Assembly (NCBI GenBank): GCA_037576195.1
Contig: CM075101.1
Location: 9,858,001-9,922,000 of the forward strand
DNA: 64,000 bases
Reading direction: 5' to 3'
Origin: Phytoseiulus persimilis
Lineage: Eukaryota > Arthropoda > Arachnida > Mesostigmata > Phytoseiidae
The stretch's first letter is position 1. Each line of letters opens with the position of its first letter. The translations under genes were made by a program, and so were the position numbers. The notes under the pieces are model-generated. The model made no database searches and was not told the DNA's origin. It saw only the letters and a list, made by a program, of their open reading frames with translations. Positions 16,101 to 38,993 of this stretch are shown here, in pieces.

Positions 16101-18856
16101 GAATCCCAGGCTTCTCAATAGCTCCGTTCCCGACAGGCTTCTTAGTGTCTTAGAGTTTTTACGCATATTTCTGTTCCGTTGGTTTCCAACGCGACCGAAT
16201 GTTGATTCACAGCGTGAGTAAACTCTATTTTGTAGAAAGTGTACAGAACCGGAGCTCGAAATTTGTCTAGTGACGTGGAATTCTTAGAACGATAGGATAG
16301 ATCACAGTTTGAGAGAGGACTTTAGAATAAAAATGACGTACTTGAACGATGATTGACGGGCCTGCCGCAGAAGACAGGGCGGACAGTGATTCTGGGGGTG
16401 GAAGAGCCAACCACTTCGGCCCGTATCGACGAGGCCAAGACATCTGAGCAACGAGGACAACTCGGTGGAGGGACAACACAAACGAAACGCCCTGCTTGAA
16501 TATTATAGACACCGTCACGGGATTTATTTGTTCGGTTTCGGGGGGATTCAATTCAGAATTAGTTCGATTGCTGTTTCGTATAGTATTTTTCGATATCTAA
16601 ACGATACCTATTATTTACTTATCACGTATAATTTTCAATGCCCCACAAGCCTGGATGGCCTTCCGTGATGGATCACACAGTCTTTCGTTACAAAACGAGT
16701 TTTTAAACCGCCCTCGAGGCAGTAGACGAATCGGAACAATACTCATGGAAAGTGAAGAGGCATTACCACTGTCACCTCTCTCCCACTCGCATGAAACCGT
16801 TTCGGGAGAATCCAAGAAAAACTTCTGGAACTAAAGTCTCACGAGCATTTAGGCCAGTGGCTCAGCGTATGAATCAATGTGATCGAATACAATGAGATAA
16901 TGTAAGCGTTGAGATTTCGGAAGCAATGACCTGTACAGAGTGATCTGCAAAAACTCTCCAGATGCAGAAAGCCTGTGTGAAAACCTTCAAATAATTCTGG
17001 TGTGGTTGGTTTGCTGAGTTGAGGTTATCTTACGGCGCTTTAAATGCGACCTCATCCAGTGAGAGATCATCATACGTATATCGGAGGTATTGGTTTTTGA
17101 TCTTGATCGTTGAAGAGATCATCTCCCGAATTCAGTTCAGAAAAAGTTGCGCTCTTCGCTGTCAATCCGCTCCCTCGTCGCGTTACCCAGAGCTCCCAGG
17201 TAGAGGTTAGCGTTGCAGATTTCACCTGCAAGTGTTCAGTCACCCGGAAATACATCGCGACGAAACCTCCCCGTGAACTCGGAAGATGGCTTGAATCGGA
17301 ACGAAGAACATGAAAGTTTGCGGTGATCTGGTGTTTCCGGTTCGCATTCTCTCTCGGTGGTTTTCGTCATGGGCGAAGATAGATAGGAGTCGAGAACTTC
17401 AGGTAAGTACATGGACGAGTAGGCGAGGGCGACGAACAACTTGCGAAGACCGAGGTTTCACTCCTTAGACTCCATCGACGTTTCGGAGCCGGGCAACCCG
17501 TTCAGATCACAAGATTCATTCTGAGCACCCCAATTATGAAGAAGAAAGAGAAGCCTCCCAACCGATTGCTACCTCATCGAACGCTTGAGCTCTCTGAACA
17601 GAACGTCGACGTATCCCAGCTACGCCTAGAACGTTAAGTAATCCCGTTCAAACCTTCGTCTGCCGCATAAATGTGCAGGTTCTGACTATGAGTGTTCATC
17701 GAGCTGTGCGTTGCACTGGAATGAGTCGCGTGTTCCAATGTTCTTCCTCTATTTTCACTTCTCTCAGCTGTCTGCGATGATGAAACGTCCTGATCGACAC
17801 CTGTCGCCTGATTTTGGTAGCACAGGGTCAAAGTCAAAAGTAGGGATGGATAACACGAGGGGACAGAACATATAACTCGATCTGGAAAGTCTGATACTCT
17901 GGTGGAAACCGATGGCTGCTGCATTTTCTGCGCACCGATATAGCGGTGCACGGCGACTCGGACTGCAGAAGTAATGTGCGCTTCATCGAAACGGCCCACC
18001 GTGTTACGATCAAGGGGAAGACAACTCAATAAAGTCGCGCTCGATGCAACTGAATGAATCTGAAAACCGATCGACTCCAAACTCAACGCATTGTTTCTCG
18101 CAACGGAATCTGGTCACTGATTTGTAAAGGAGAGCACCGATCGCATGATGAGAACGCTATTCGCCTCCCCTCCCCACTCGAGAAATAAGAACCAGGAAAA
18201 AATTGGGAGGAAAACGGAAGTTCCGATTGAGGACATGTGATCGGCACTCAATCAAACTGCTTCCATCAAGCGAACTCAGGGACACGAGATAAGATCCCCC
18301 TCTTCACCATTGAAACGGCAGAATCTAAATAAAGGGGCTGATAACTTCATCAGACAGCAATGTGATCGATTTCTCGGAGATATACATGTTGGATCACGGT
18401 CATAACCTTGGAACGCACAGCACGAGAGGAACCATTGTGTTTGTTTACAACCCAGTTTGACTATGACATCATTATCCTGCTGCATTTTTTGATGGTGTAT
18501 GTTACTGAGTTTCATGATGCCACTTCTCGAATGAAACAGCTACCTAATGATTTTCCGGAACCGGGGTGATTGGGTTAAATTCATTTCGTCATCTTCTCCG
18601 CTATACTTCTAGCTACTCCGACTTATTAGATAATTAATTCGATTGTGCTGCCTACGATCCTGACTCTTCCACTCGTATCGAATCTCGTATCTGGGAATCG
18701 GAGAGGCTTTCAGCAGGCTTTCTCATCGAGCCTCGGAAGAAACCTGGTGAAGTTGTTTCCATTGTTCTATTTGCTTGTTAGCGCCAGTAGCCGCAGTCGT
18801 CTTCCGAGGTCATGACTCTTCGGTATTCAATTTGGTCGGCCGCTCTGGATCGTAAC
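16101..18856. other. intergenic region between BLM and Pax6; nothing recognised
   Basis: Only short ORFs without supporting composition or splice context. It contains A/T-rich stretches. The part nearest 18856 is presumably the Pax6 3' UTR and downstream sequence. I found no repeats or RNA genes. Confidence 0.4.
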
Positions 18857-27964
<9,108 letters not shown>

Positions 27965-30364
27965 CTGCAAGGAAGAGAATCATAGTCATTATACCGCGGT
28001 GGGTTTCCAGCGGTGCGCGAACGTCGGCGGCAGGCCATCCCACGAGGCTTTGCCGATTCACACTCGTGCGTTCTGTCAGCGTTGGTAATTATCGCTTGTC
28101 ATGAACACCTGCAATCAGTCGCGCCTCCAGGCAACAGACGTCGAAACAGACACAACGTTTGAACACGCTTCGTGTGCCCTGACAAGCGAGCCGAAGTTAC
28201 TTGGAAGCAAAAAGCGGCGATCGGGAGTGCGAACCCGCCACTACTTCCTCTCCGATGGGCTCTTGACAAACGCCGGTGGCCCTCTCCTTGACATGGACTC
28301 CCACCCAGTCGGCGTTCCTTCTGCGCCGTTCCAGACAACAACATGAAACAGGACTGTTCGGCGGTCACGCCTCGGAAACATCGTCTCCCACGAAACGATA
28401 CTAATTTCAAAAGCTGGAAGCAACAGATCAATGGAGGCGGAAGGCATACGCTCTCATGGTATGCAGCCGTGTGCAGCCCCTGTGCGAGCATGTGCACGAG
28501 CATACAATCGGTGTCCCTGTCGAATGTCGCGTGCGTGCACTGGTCCAACTGCACGTGTCAGTCTGGCTCCTTCAGACCACAGCGGCGGGCCGAAGCCAGG
28601 GCTAATCATGTGATAACTCGCCCGGTCGCTCCACACTCGCCTGCTCACTGTATATGTGATAACAGGCTCGTCGCGTCACCGCAACGCTATCGGGTTTCCC
28701 GTGGGGAATTTTTGCATGGATGAACATCTGCAGAACACCGGCCGGCTGCCTGCCTGCCCGCCCAGCCAGCTCCCGGTGCCAACCCGGTCGGCGGATGAAA
28801 GAGAAATCCCACACTTCATCGAGAGGCTTGCTCTAAACCACAGCCGACGAATCGATGTGGCCAACGGATGCGGCCAGAACGGAGGTGCGTGGAAGGACAA
28901 CGCGAAAGCGTTCAGGACGGCGTCCCCCCAAACGGCCAACCTGAGCTCGGCTCCGGGAGCTTGTTCGGCTGGAAACGCCTCCCGGAGTTGCGACCGGGCC
29001 TCCTGTGGGATATTTGCCAGCGCCAGACAGTTATAGGATGTTTTCCCTCTTCTACTTGCCAGAGCAAGCTCGGATCAAGTCGTCAGACCCGATCGGCCCC
29101 GTGGTGAATCAGCCCAGGCTGGGTGTGCGCTACGGACCCACACACACGGAGCAAGCTTGGCATCTTTTACAAGTAGTAGCAACGACCCTTGCCGCTGACA
29201 TCGGGCGACGAGAGCCTCGAGATTCGAGCCCAGGCATTATTTAAATTCGTTCAGAACACGATTCATGCTGCGACGACGAGCGCTCCCCGCGCCCAACATT
29301 CGCTCGCTCGCTCACACTACGCTCCCTTAAATAGCTTAATTTGGCATCAAATGTGTACTAGTAGTAGTCGCCGTGCTATGGCGAACCCTCAAAATCGAAT
29401 CAACAGCTGTGAGTCCCGCTGGGAGCGCGCAATGCTCACTGATTTGTACGATTAAACAAATCACGAGTGTTAATAGACTTGTACGCAAGCCACAGAACGA
29501 GTCAACCGAGGTGAATCTGATTAAAACATTTTTGCTCCGAGAGCTTTGCTTTTTCTTTTGTCGTCAATCAAAGCTCACGAAAAGCTCCCCTCACACCTGA
29601 GGATGCGCGGGGCTCGGGACTGCCGGATTTCGAGTCTGACCGCTGTCTCCAGGAGCCCCAGAACGGAAGTTTCTTCATCGTTCACGAGGGCATTGTTTCT
29701 GAAGCTCATCCCCCTCTTCCGGCTGATCAGCGGCGGTGGCGACGAAATTATCCAGACAGCTCCGGACACCCAACTATTTGAGGAGTTTTGGGGACAGGAA
29801 ACTTCCCGATGCTGCTAGTTGCAATGTAGTTGGATGCCTGCAATATTCCCCGGTGACCCGCTCCAATCGACCGTCGTCTGACATTTTCTCCAGTAGGTTG
29901 TTGCTGACGCCATCGGAACAGCAACAACAAAAACAACACCGACCCGATCATCTGCTTCGAACGCTCCACTGCCGAGCCTTCCGCCGTGAATCCCTCTTTA
30001 CTTGAAATAGGTTCCAAACATAAAAACGCCTTCCTCTATTTTCGTTGGAAGCAGCCCGAGGTTCTCCTACGGCCAGCCATTCGGCGGTCTTTTCGTTTCG
30101 GCCGGAGCAGCGATCGTCTTCGGGCCCGTCCGCAAAATATGAGCTTGATCGTCCCGAGCAAAGCGTCATCAGGGCTCGGGGCCGATACGGCAGGAGCCCG
30201 GGCCTCGCAGAGTCCGCAATCGCAACTGTTGCAGAGAGAACAGGCGAGACGTATAAACACCAGGATATTTATATGAGAGAATATTTGTCTGTACACAGCA
30301 ATAAGACACAGAGATAATACGGAAGGACGAAAGGACAACATTAGACGCCACTGGCCAGGACGAT
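27965..30364. other. Pax6 upstream region, no coding exon recognised
   Basis: The missing 5' exons and promoter of Pax6 are expected in or beyond this stretch. I could not identify a start-codon exon or a core promoter with confidence. Short ORFs on both strands lack support. Confidence 0.3.
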
Positions 30365-30813
30365 TCATGCTCCGCAGCTCCCGACGTTTTTGCTTGTCGG
30401 CAAGCCGATAGCCGGAGTCTGCGGATAGGACGGTATGAGCGGGGCATGCCGACCCGCGCCCCCGCCCTCCCCCGCTGTCTTGCGGTCCCTGGGGCCATGC
30501 TCACCCGCTCGCCTTGCCCGCTGAACCCGCTGCCGCCGCCGCCGCCCACCCGCCCCATGGCGCCCCCTGGAGGGCATTTGCGCATAAGGGGACTTGTAGG
30601 CGGCGCCAAAGGCGGGGAGCCTGCCATACCAACGCCGAGCCCATAGACGGCTTTTACGTCGGGATTTATTTGAAACAAGATAGAGAACTGTACAACCAAC
30701 AAGAACAAGGCTCTGCAACGAAGGGGTTCCGAACGACCGACCGACCGTCCGTCGCCTCGCTTGTCCGTTTGTTCGTCTATACGCGAACCAACATTTGGCC
30801 CATGAGGACACAA
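30365..30813 (-). CDS. Gly/Pro-rich hypothetical C-terminus, frame uncertain
   Basis: Two overlapping minus-strand frames are open and each looks natural in different parts: one at the start (VYGLGVGMAGSPPLAPPTSP), the other at the end (LIPSYPQTPAIGLPTSKNVG, stop at 30365). A single protein that shifts frame around a GC-rich Gly run would explain both, in keeping with one-base errors elsewhere. GC-rich sequence has few stop codons, so chance is a serious alternative. I recognise no family. Confidence 0.25.
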
Positions 30814-33199
30814 GAGACTACCTACGTTTGTCTGGCCCTGCGAAACCGAGCGTCGCGGCGCAAATCTCGGACAGACCTAAATTATTCTTCGTTTCCAGAG
30901 CGTCGCCGTCGTTCTGGCCGCGCGTTCCCTCGCGCCAAGCGCTCCTTCCGATTTTGAGAACTGACTCAGCGAGAGTTCTGATCGACTTCCCGCGATGCCA
31001 ACTATGGCGTTGATCAGTTTTTTGGATGATCGAACATGAGAGTTCCGCGCTCGAAGTCCGCTGGCGAGGATCGAAACCGCTTCGATTCCGGAGTGTCCTC
31101 TTCCGGAATCGGAGCTCAAACTAGACCTTGTGCGGAGGGGTCGCAAACTTTCTCGACTCCGATCAACTTGGCCGCTCGAGATATCCGCTTTTCAGGCCCG
31201 GAGTGAGCCTGCCGCCTCGACTTATTGGACGGCTCCCGTGAAACCCAACGTTTCGTCGAGCTGGTGCGGGCGCATCCCCGAATCGTTGGACGTTCGTGAT
31301 CCAAAAGGGTCGAGTCACTCCCTACATGCAGGATGGCACGTGCTGTCGGCCGCGCGAAGGCCGTCCTGCGTGCATGTGCATGGCTTTTGCGTCCGAGAGA
31401 GATACCTCCTCCCAACCCGCCTTATTGATCCGTATTGGGACCGAGCCGCCGATACCCGCGTTGCGGATGGAGCAGGCGGTAGTACAATGTCCCTCTGGAT
31501 CGTATCTTCGGATCAGAAGAGTTTGTTCGAAAATCTTTTCGAAACGAGATATGATGCCCGGTCCATCTCGCACAGCTCGAGGCCGCTCTCGTGAGGTACT
31601 CCCGCGGAGGCGAATTCGAGCACATTTCCGCTCACGGGATCAACCCCCCCCCTCCCACGGGGCGGCGATTGAAAGCGCCCGTGTTGCGGTCCGCGAATGG
31701 AAGGGTTTTTCCTCGGCAGGGAGCTCCTGAGGCGTCCTTCGATTGGCCGAGCGAGGGACTCGAACAAGCGAAGACATTCCATACGAGCGAGGCTCGGGGA
31801 AGAATGTGGCCTCCTTTGTTCGAGCGAGAGCAGGTGGAACGCACATTAGTCAACGCATTCACCCCGAGCGGAACCCAGTTACTGATCTCGGAATGAGTCG
31901 AGCAGAAACGACGTTCGACACCCGATGTCCTCCCCGATTCAGAAAAGGAACGTCGTGTTCGGCGTCGCCAGGAAACGAGAGATTCGACGGTCGGCTTACC
32001 TTTGCTGTGCGGTAAAACGAGTGAGGCTTCCATCTTAAATCATTGGGATGTATAAGACCGCCTGGAAAGAATAGAGAAGTTATGGCTAGATCGGAGAGAT
32101 TTCGACACACGATTTTGGAGTTCGTCTAGCGAACATACTTCGATGGGAATTTTCGGGTTTTCAGCCGGAAAAAATCAGAACACAGATCCGAAAAGGAATG
32201 AAAACATTGGAGGAGTCAGGAGTCAAGTTGTTGCTTGCAGGGACACGAAGCGAGGCCTCGGGCAGTTTATCCTCCTCTCTAAGGCCACTTAAGGAGTACA
32301 GCGGAGTCGGTGCTGCAAACAAGAGTTAGCCCAAGTGCACATAATATCAGGGATTTAGTCTCCCCGCTGTGCATCGTGGAGGAACGAGGATGACGAGCCT
32401 TCTTTCGTTTCTTCCTTTCGAAAGCCTCCTCGAGAACACCGCGCTCCTCGGGAGAGGGGTCAGTCTGAGAAATTGACAAATTGCTCGAATTTGCTCAAGC
32501 CCCACAACCGGGTCGCGCCTACGCGTTCATTCGAATCAGGCCCGGTTTTCGTCGCGCCCCAAAGGAGCTTCCGGATGGAAAGGAGGACTCAGGTGACTCC
32601 ATTCCAGGGCGACTCGAGCAACCGACTCTTCAGGTGGAGTGACGCCGAGTCGATTCGTATCGCGACGGTACCGGAGGTCGGGAGAAGCTGCGTAGCTCCA
32701 TGGTCTGAATCCGAGAGGGATAATATGCCTGGCTATCGGCGGGCACTGGGTCGGCGGGTCGAATCAACAGCGCCAGAATTGTCACGGTGCTTTCAGAGAA
32801 GAGGATTTGGTTCGACTGCAGAGGAGATCTATTGATGAACTGAGTTTAAAGATGGCACTTTGAAGAGAGGATTAGAGGATCGACGAGGGGAGAAGAGATT
32901 TGCGAGAAGAGCGCAAGGAGGCTCTAAATCGCGTCGACCGCTGTAGCCGGGAGACCCACTCACGACTGCCCGTACTATTCTACGGGGGAGGGGGCATTGC
33001 ACGTCTTGGCAGACGGTGGACGTTCAAGTTTCGGTGAGGAAGCGGCTCGACGGCGAAGATTGGAGGCGAGGATCTGGCGACGACCGACGAAAGCGAAGAA
33101 CGCGGGACCGAACAAGGACCCAGCGAGGGAATCCAGCCCAGTCCCTCCGTCAGTGAGCGGAGCGAGTCAGGGAGCCATTTCAGCAGTAGTATCAACCTA

Positions 33200-33430
33200 C
33201 CAACCAACCAACGGGCGGGCGGGCTGGCTGGCTGGCGGGCAGGCACGCAGGCGTTCATCCTGAGTTCGGTTCGTTCTTGGCTTGGTGGAGGGCACCCTCC
33301 TCGTCGTGGAACCTCCGGCAAGCAGACTCCTTGCTGCCGGACGGACTGGCTGGCTGGGGAGACTACAGAGGGGTTCAATAAAGATTTCACACAAGAGTGC
33401 GTTCCACCCAGCCAGCCAGCGGGGGCGGCC
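33200..33430. repeat. GGCT/CCAG simple-sequence region with inverted copies
   Basis: Runs of (ggct)n and (ggcg)n at about 33210-33250 and 33345-33358 are matched by ccagccagcc at about 33408-33420, so the strand can fold on itself. The lack of stop codons here yields long overlapping ORFs on both strands that I do not believe. Confidence 0.6.
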
Positions 33431-34185
33431 GCACGCTCCGGTGAGCGCCTGCAGTCTGGGGATAGGTTCACTGATATTAAAACAGCCTCCATCGGCCCCA
33501 GTGGCAGCAGCCGTAGTAACGGCGGAAGCGGCACCAGCAGCGGCCGCCGGAGGAACCGTCTTCTTCCTCTTCTCCGTTTGCCGCAGAACTGATCACAAAC
33601 ACCCCCGCCCGGACCAGGAACGCAGCCGTCCACCCCTTTCTTTGTTCCAGCACTCCCCCCGGAATCCTGGCTGTTTTCTGGAACCTTCCCGCACGCGTGA
33701 ATGCATGCTAACCCGTGAGGGGCAAACTTCGCGAGGATTCGAGCTCTCGTCATGTTCTCGGCGAGCGAAATGGACCCGGGACGTCCCTGAAACGTCCCGA
33801 AGTAGTTCCTATCGATCTCGGTTTCCCTCATCCGTACGCCTCCTGCAGCTCGAGCCGCATGACGGAACTTGCGAAAGGAGCGCGTTTCTCCGTCGATCGG
33901 ACCGATCGCCGCGCGGGGTCGGGCGCCAGTATCATGCCGCTATCATGCGACCGATTGCCGAGGCTTCGATCGGTCGGAAGTGAAGAGGACGGGTTCGTGG
34001 TGGTGTCACACGGAGAAGCTCGCGTCGCGACGCACTCGTGATCACGTCTCTGTTCTCTCACTCGATTGGGCCAGGCCGTGTCGGGATCGGGGCTCGATTC
34101 CGTCGAATATGGGGTGTCACTTGTTCACCCCGTGCCGCGAGCGTGTCAGTTTACTGGTTGAGATCGAGGAGTTTAGCGCATCATG

Positions 34186-34204
34186 TTTTTTTTTTTTTTT
34201 TTTT
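34186..34204 (+). repeat. poly-T run (19 bases)
   Basis: A 19-base T homopolymer, the longest in the window. It might be the poly-A tail remnant of a minus-strand retroposed sequence, but I see no target-site duplication around it. Confidence 0.8.
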
Positions 34205-37200
34205 GTTCTCGGTTGGAGCCGAAATGGTTCCAGGTTGGCGGTGTAACGAACGATTGGGATGCCATTAGTCGTCTCTCTCCCCGACTCGCTTCTGCTCAAT
34301 CCAGCGACACTTCTTCTCGTGTTGTGTGAGATCGCCTGTGTCCTCGGAATGAGTGAGGCCAATAGCGGTCCCCACAGCTCCGCCGGCGTCTGTTGTAACT
34401 ATTGCAAGTGAGAGAGGAAACTGGAGCGAGTGAGCCAGGGAAGAGCAAATCGTCGATGACAGATGCTGTATTCTTCGTTCCTCCGTTCGGCGGGCAGAAG
34501 CTTGAAGTGCTCCAGCAGACCGTCAAATCTCTGTCTGTACATTGCGGTCGTCGTCGGAGCGACACTGTTCGAACGCATCTCCACCAGCTCCTTCTGATGC
34601 CGAGTTCCATACGAAGTCTCTGCCGGTGGCAGCTAGCGAGAAACACCATGAGTTAGCGAGAGCTGACGCTATTTAATCCGCGCTCACTGCAACAATGCCT
34701 GATCAGCCAGCCATTACGGGAGGTGCGATTCCTTGGTCGTCTGGTGTTTCTTTCTTTTTCGATCCTACGCTGACGACGAATCCGCGCAGATGGTCTTTGC
34801 CTCCTTCCGACATCGACGATCTGGACGAACGAAATCTCGGCGGACGACAAGAGCTCGGGTCATACCAAGCTAACGCTTCCCCCGAGAGACCCCGCTCTCA
34901 TCCGATGCTCTTCGCTTCCTTCATTTGAATCGTTTGAGGAACCTCCCTCGTTCGCGCTTTAGAGCGTCACTGGAAACTCCCGCTGCCGCTCTGGAAAGCA
35001 GAAGGGCTGTCGTCGAGGACACGTGACACAGAAGACCAGCTTGCTCACTGACCTAATAAAGAGTGTCGAGAGCGTTCGTGGCCGGCTCACACTCGACGCT
35101 GTTGTTCAACACCTCGGCATCCGGATAATCGCAGAGAATCGCTTCGCTACGCTCGATCTGACGCCAGCTTTCGAGACCGCCTCGAAATCTGGCTCCGGGG
35201 AGCTGAGGTGTGTAACCGCTGACTACTGATTCTACCCTGCGCGCCGAGGTCCGAACCTGGGGCGTATTTCCTCTTCTCCGTCCGCGGAGCGCGGCGAGAG
35301 CGGCTCGTCTGCCCAAGAACTATAAAGCAAACTCAGAATGAATAGTTCCATCAAAATTCGCTCAGGCAACACGAAAGGGGTCCGGCGAGGAATCCCCGGC
35401 CGATCCCCGTGCTCCTCTTCCTGCCTCCGTTGCGATCAGTAACGATGATCGCCAAACTACTCGTCGACGAGGGGCTCTCTCATCTGAAAAAGTCGCGATC
35501 GGGCGACTCGGCAACATTTAGCGAGCAGGCTCACTCGACGAAGAGTCCTGACAGAAAGGTTCGGGATCTCTAATGTCGGTGTAGTGGTGTCGTCGTCGCG
35601 AGTGGCCCGTTCGTCGATGGACCGGCCGGTCGGTTTCCACCGGAGCCAGACCTATGGGAAGGCGGCAAGGTTTGCGAGCCAACAACCAGTTTCGCCAGCG
35701 TCGCTTTCGCTTCAGTTACTTCTGAGGTTCTTACGCTCGACTGATTCAGCACAGTCCTGTGCCGCAGCTACTTAGGCTGGCCGCCAGCCGTGGCGGTCTG
35801 GCTCGCTCGCTCGCTCGATAGATGCTCATCGCTCGATGATTCGCTCGTCGACCGGTGTCAGAAACCGCCGACCGGAGGCACCAACTGCCGCGCAACCTCT
35901 TTTTCCCTCTTTCAGCCAGCGACCATCCGGACTGTATCAAAAGCCGCTTATACTGAATTCGCAACTTGCCGAGCGGGACTCTAAGGACTTTCGAATTGGA
36001 GTTTGCGACAAACACGGCCCGATGTCGGATTTCGCTCTCAAGAAAACTTCTGCGACGACCGATCGGAACCGCGACGAGATCACTCCACTCTGGATACCTC
36101 AGACGACAGTCGTGTCAACACGAGTTTGATGTAATTAGTTGTGGGGTGTGTCGTGTGCTCTAAACAACCCGTTCGAAATTCGTTTCGGACAATCAAGCGT
36201 TTTCGGAGGCACAGTCGAGACATCGTCGAGATTCGCTCGCTCATTCGCTTGCGTGCTCGCTGATCGGACGAAGGGGTGCCGCCGCCGCCACCGCTAAATT
36301 TGATGCCGTTGACACCCTGCCCGTCAGCCAGCGTTGGTTTCTCATTGACTTGGAAGCAAGTTGACAAGAGTTCCCGCTGGGCTGCGGGGCAGCGAAGTTG
36401 GAGGGAAGCGAGGAACAAGAAAACTCGTCGCGGATACTGTTGACTCGCTTCGTTCCGTGTGGTCGACACGAGTCGGCTGCTCGTAAGTCGTCACAGCCAT
36501 CGCGATGCTCCCAATTGAGCCGCAGGAGCAACGAGTCCCCGGAGAAAACAGGCCCGAGAGCCTCACACATTAATCTTACTTCTCCTGCCCCCGTTCGGAA
36601 CAACTTGACTCCAGACACTGCATCAAATCCGAATCATGGAGCCTGTCATCGCAATTCAATCGTGGCCGTGCGCCAATATGCTCCACGGAATGGGGGACGA
36701 TTACGATGCGATTTTCCTCGGTCTCCCGCTAAAATCCTCTAGTTCGCTCTCTCCGTGCGTTTTCCCGCTGAGCATCGTCTCGATTCCTCCCTCATGAAGG
36801 AACATCATCGAGGTGATCGTCGCGACGAAGGATCCTCTTTTACGACATCGCTACACAGATTGCATGCAGCCAGTCGTAAAACTGCTGGCAGAACGATACG
36901 ACTCTTAGACCGGTCCCCAAAGTGATTCGACTTTGCACCATTTACGGGAGGAATCAGAGCAATCGTTCATGGGATCGAGGAGCAACAAGCCGAGTTTGGT
37001 CACTCCCGGCGCCAAGAGTCTGACGCGCGCGAAAAACGCAGAATTCCGGAAACCATGAACTGGATCCGGGAGCGTTTCCCGGGGGTTCTCCATCAACCGG
37101 CTGACGCTTCCCGACAATCGGTTGCAAACAGGGCGCATCAAAAATTCGGTCGCGCGTCCTTCACTTGGAGTCACGCGGTGTGCGGAGTTTCGAGCATAAC

Positions 37201-38437
37201 TCCGCCAAAAACAGGATAGGCTGAACTGAAAAAGGGAAAACACTGCGATCACAACGACAAAATATTCCTAGATATCAACACGGTGCCAGGCACCGCCCGG
37301 CCTGCTCGCTCGCTCGATCGCTGCGTGTTTCGAGAGAGTCAGACGCTCTGGGTGCACTTTCGGGGGACACGTGTCCCGATGGGGGAGCCCGGTCGTTGCC
37401 TTGTCATGAGTAGTATCAACCGTTTTGTTCTCGTTGTCATTGTAACGCTCGACTACAAGACATTTGAACTCTACCATCATCACCGCCGTCATCTCTGACT
37501 TGTTTGATGCTGCCGGAGATCACGGGGTTCCCCATATCTGAAGGTGCATGATCTTGGTCGGCGCAGCGGATTTTTCTCTGGCTTCGAATAAGTCCGAATT
37601 CCTCTCGTTGTCAGAACTCGAAGAGAGCTCGAAAGTCAACGGAGTTCGTCAGACTTTTGGACTTCTGGTGCTCCCGAAATTTCACTTGGCTGGAACAGCC
37701 GCCGCTCAGATCTACGACGCTCGATGCGTCGGTTAGAGACTCCCTGAGAATGGGGATAGCAGCTAGAAAAATTCGCCCGATTCCTGTTACTCGTCGTTGA
37801 CTCCGCTTCTCGTCAGCTATCTGGGAAGCCGAGTGAGAGCAGATCTGAGAATGGGAGCGGTATAATGTAAAAGATTGACTCTGAGTGTTGCTCCATTCTA
37901 GAGCGAGTGTGAAGTTTGTTGGGGGTATTGAATTATAGCCAGCGCGTCGGCTTTCGTTGGCTGGCTTGCGATGGCCTTGTGAGCAATCCATTAACATCAA
38001 AGCGACTCGGCGATTGAGATATCGCCGATGCCAGAATGTATGGGCGGTACGAGCTCACCTAAAACCGCACCTAGAGGAAGCTTGAAAGTATAATTCATTT
38101 CATTGTCACCTCCGACCGCTAACAAGCTCGGACTTTTAGCAGTGGCAGCAGCAACAGAATCACTGGCACCAAACTCGGGCCAACAGCCAGATGAACCGAC
38201 AGAGCGAGCGAGGGAGCGATCGACCGGCTGGCTGGCTGGCTGCTCCACAATGCAGCTTGCACATGAACGCGGTCACAAAAGACTTCACACTCTCCCGCTC
38301 TCGGTCGCAGGACGATTCCTTCCGAAGAAGGAATCAGTCGGCGACACCAAACAATGCTATTAGTTCGTAAATATGTTACGGCGATCGAAGCTGGCCATTC
38401 GAGAGCGTTCCGGCATCCAAGCGGCTCTCTCGCTCCC

Positions 38438-38770
38438 TCAACTCCATTGTCGCCGGTAGAGTTCATCAGCGACAATCGTTGAGTGAGATGGTCTCAATTT
38501 GAAATCCAAGTAACACGTGCGGTCTTTTCTTTTCATAATTTCCGATGTCTCGGGAGGATTCGGTGATCTCTTTTTTCTCATGCTTCCCGATGTCTCGGAA
38601 GGATTTGGGGTGTTTCTCTCATAATTCCCGATGTCTTGCAAGAATTCGGTCAGGTCTAGAATAAACCGATGTGAACTCGACCGCATCTTCTCTTGACCAT
38701 GGAACGATTCCGCTGCAGAGGTTCCCGAAGTTTTTCCGCCGGACGCGACGGGTTTCGGGGCGGAGCTCAA
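38438..38770 (-). CDS. hypothetical exon with in-frame short repeats
   Basis: An open minus-strand frame of 110 codons without an ATG at its head, so at best an internal or last exon. It contains a repeated motif of about 15 residues: NYERNTPNPSET, SMRKKRSPNPPET, SEIMKRKDRT. Upstream is a Ser/Lys-rich segment, downstream a plain tail ending TIVADELYRRQWS. No known domain. The repetitive DNA may itself explain the open frame. Confidence 0.3.
   Translation of the reverse strand: MSSAPKPVASGGKTSGTSAAESFHGQEKMRSSSHRFILDLTEFLQDIGNYERNTPNPSETSGSMRKKRSPNPPETSEIMKRKDRTCYLDFKLRPSHSTIVADELYRRQWS
38531..38651. repeat. three-copy minisatellite, unit about 41-45 bp
   Basis: The core ccgatgtct recurs at about 38542, 38587 and 38628, each embedded in a similar block (ttccgatgtctcgggaggat and variants). 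The first two units are 45 bp apart, which keeps the reading frame of the minus-strand ORF that spans them. Confidence 0.75.
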
Positions 38771-38993
38771 AAGATAGAGTCACTCCGATGGAAGCCGACA
38801 GCGAAAATCGACTGAGCAGCAGCGAACACGTTGATGGAGAGCGAGAGCCCGTGTTAGCGAAATGTGATCCGCGCTCGTATGAAGTGGATTGTGGAGAACC
38901 GTTCTAGTGGTGATGGTGGTATCGGTTGGAAGCGACGGGCGGTGCACAATCGCCAAATTAAACTGTTATGATTACAGAGCCCCCCCCCGGTCC

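Larger units (their letters stand above)
30814..38437. other. 7.6 kb with no recognisable gene
   Basis: Many ORFs of 60-280 codons occur, often overlapping on both strands, but they follow GC-rich simple sequence. Notable simple sequence: GGCT/GGGC-type short repeats with an inverted partner at about 33200-33430, a 19-base T run at 34186-34204, and GCTC/TCGC runs near 35800, 37300 and 38210. No exon chain, RNA gene or transposon ends could be supported. Confidence 0.35.

Noticed and set aside
31296..31730. Overlapping ORFs near 31.3-31.7 kb with Cys-rich start
   Set aside because: Open on both strands, GC-rich, no splice sites or recognisable motif.
32980..33983. Overlapping ORFs of 283 codons (minus) and 233 codons (plus)
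   Set aside because: Both follow GC-rich GGCT-type simple sequence lacking stops. The peptides are low complexity and neither has splice or domain support.
34186..34204. Poly-A tail of a processed pseudogene on the minus strand
   Set aside because: No retroposed coding sequence or flanking duplication was found next to the T run.
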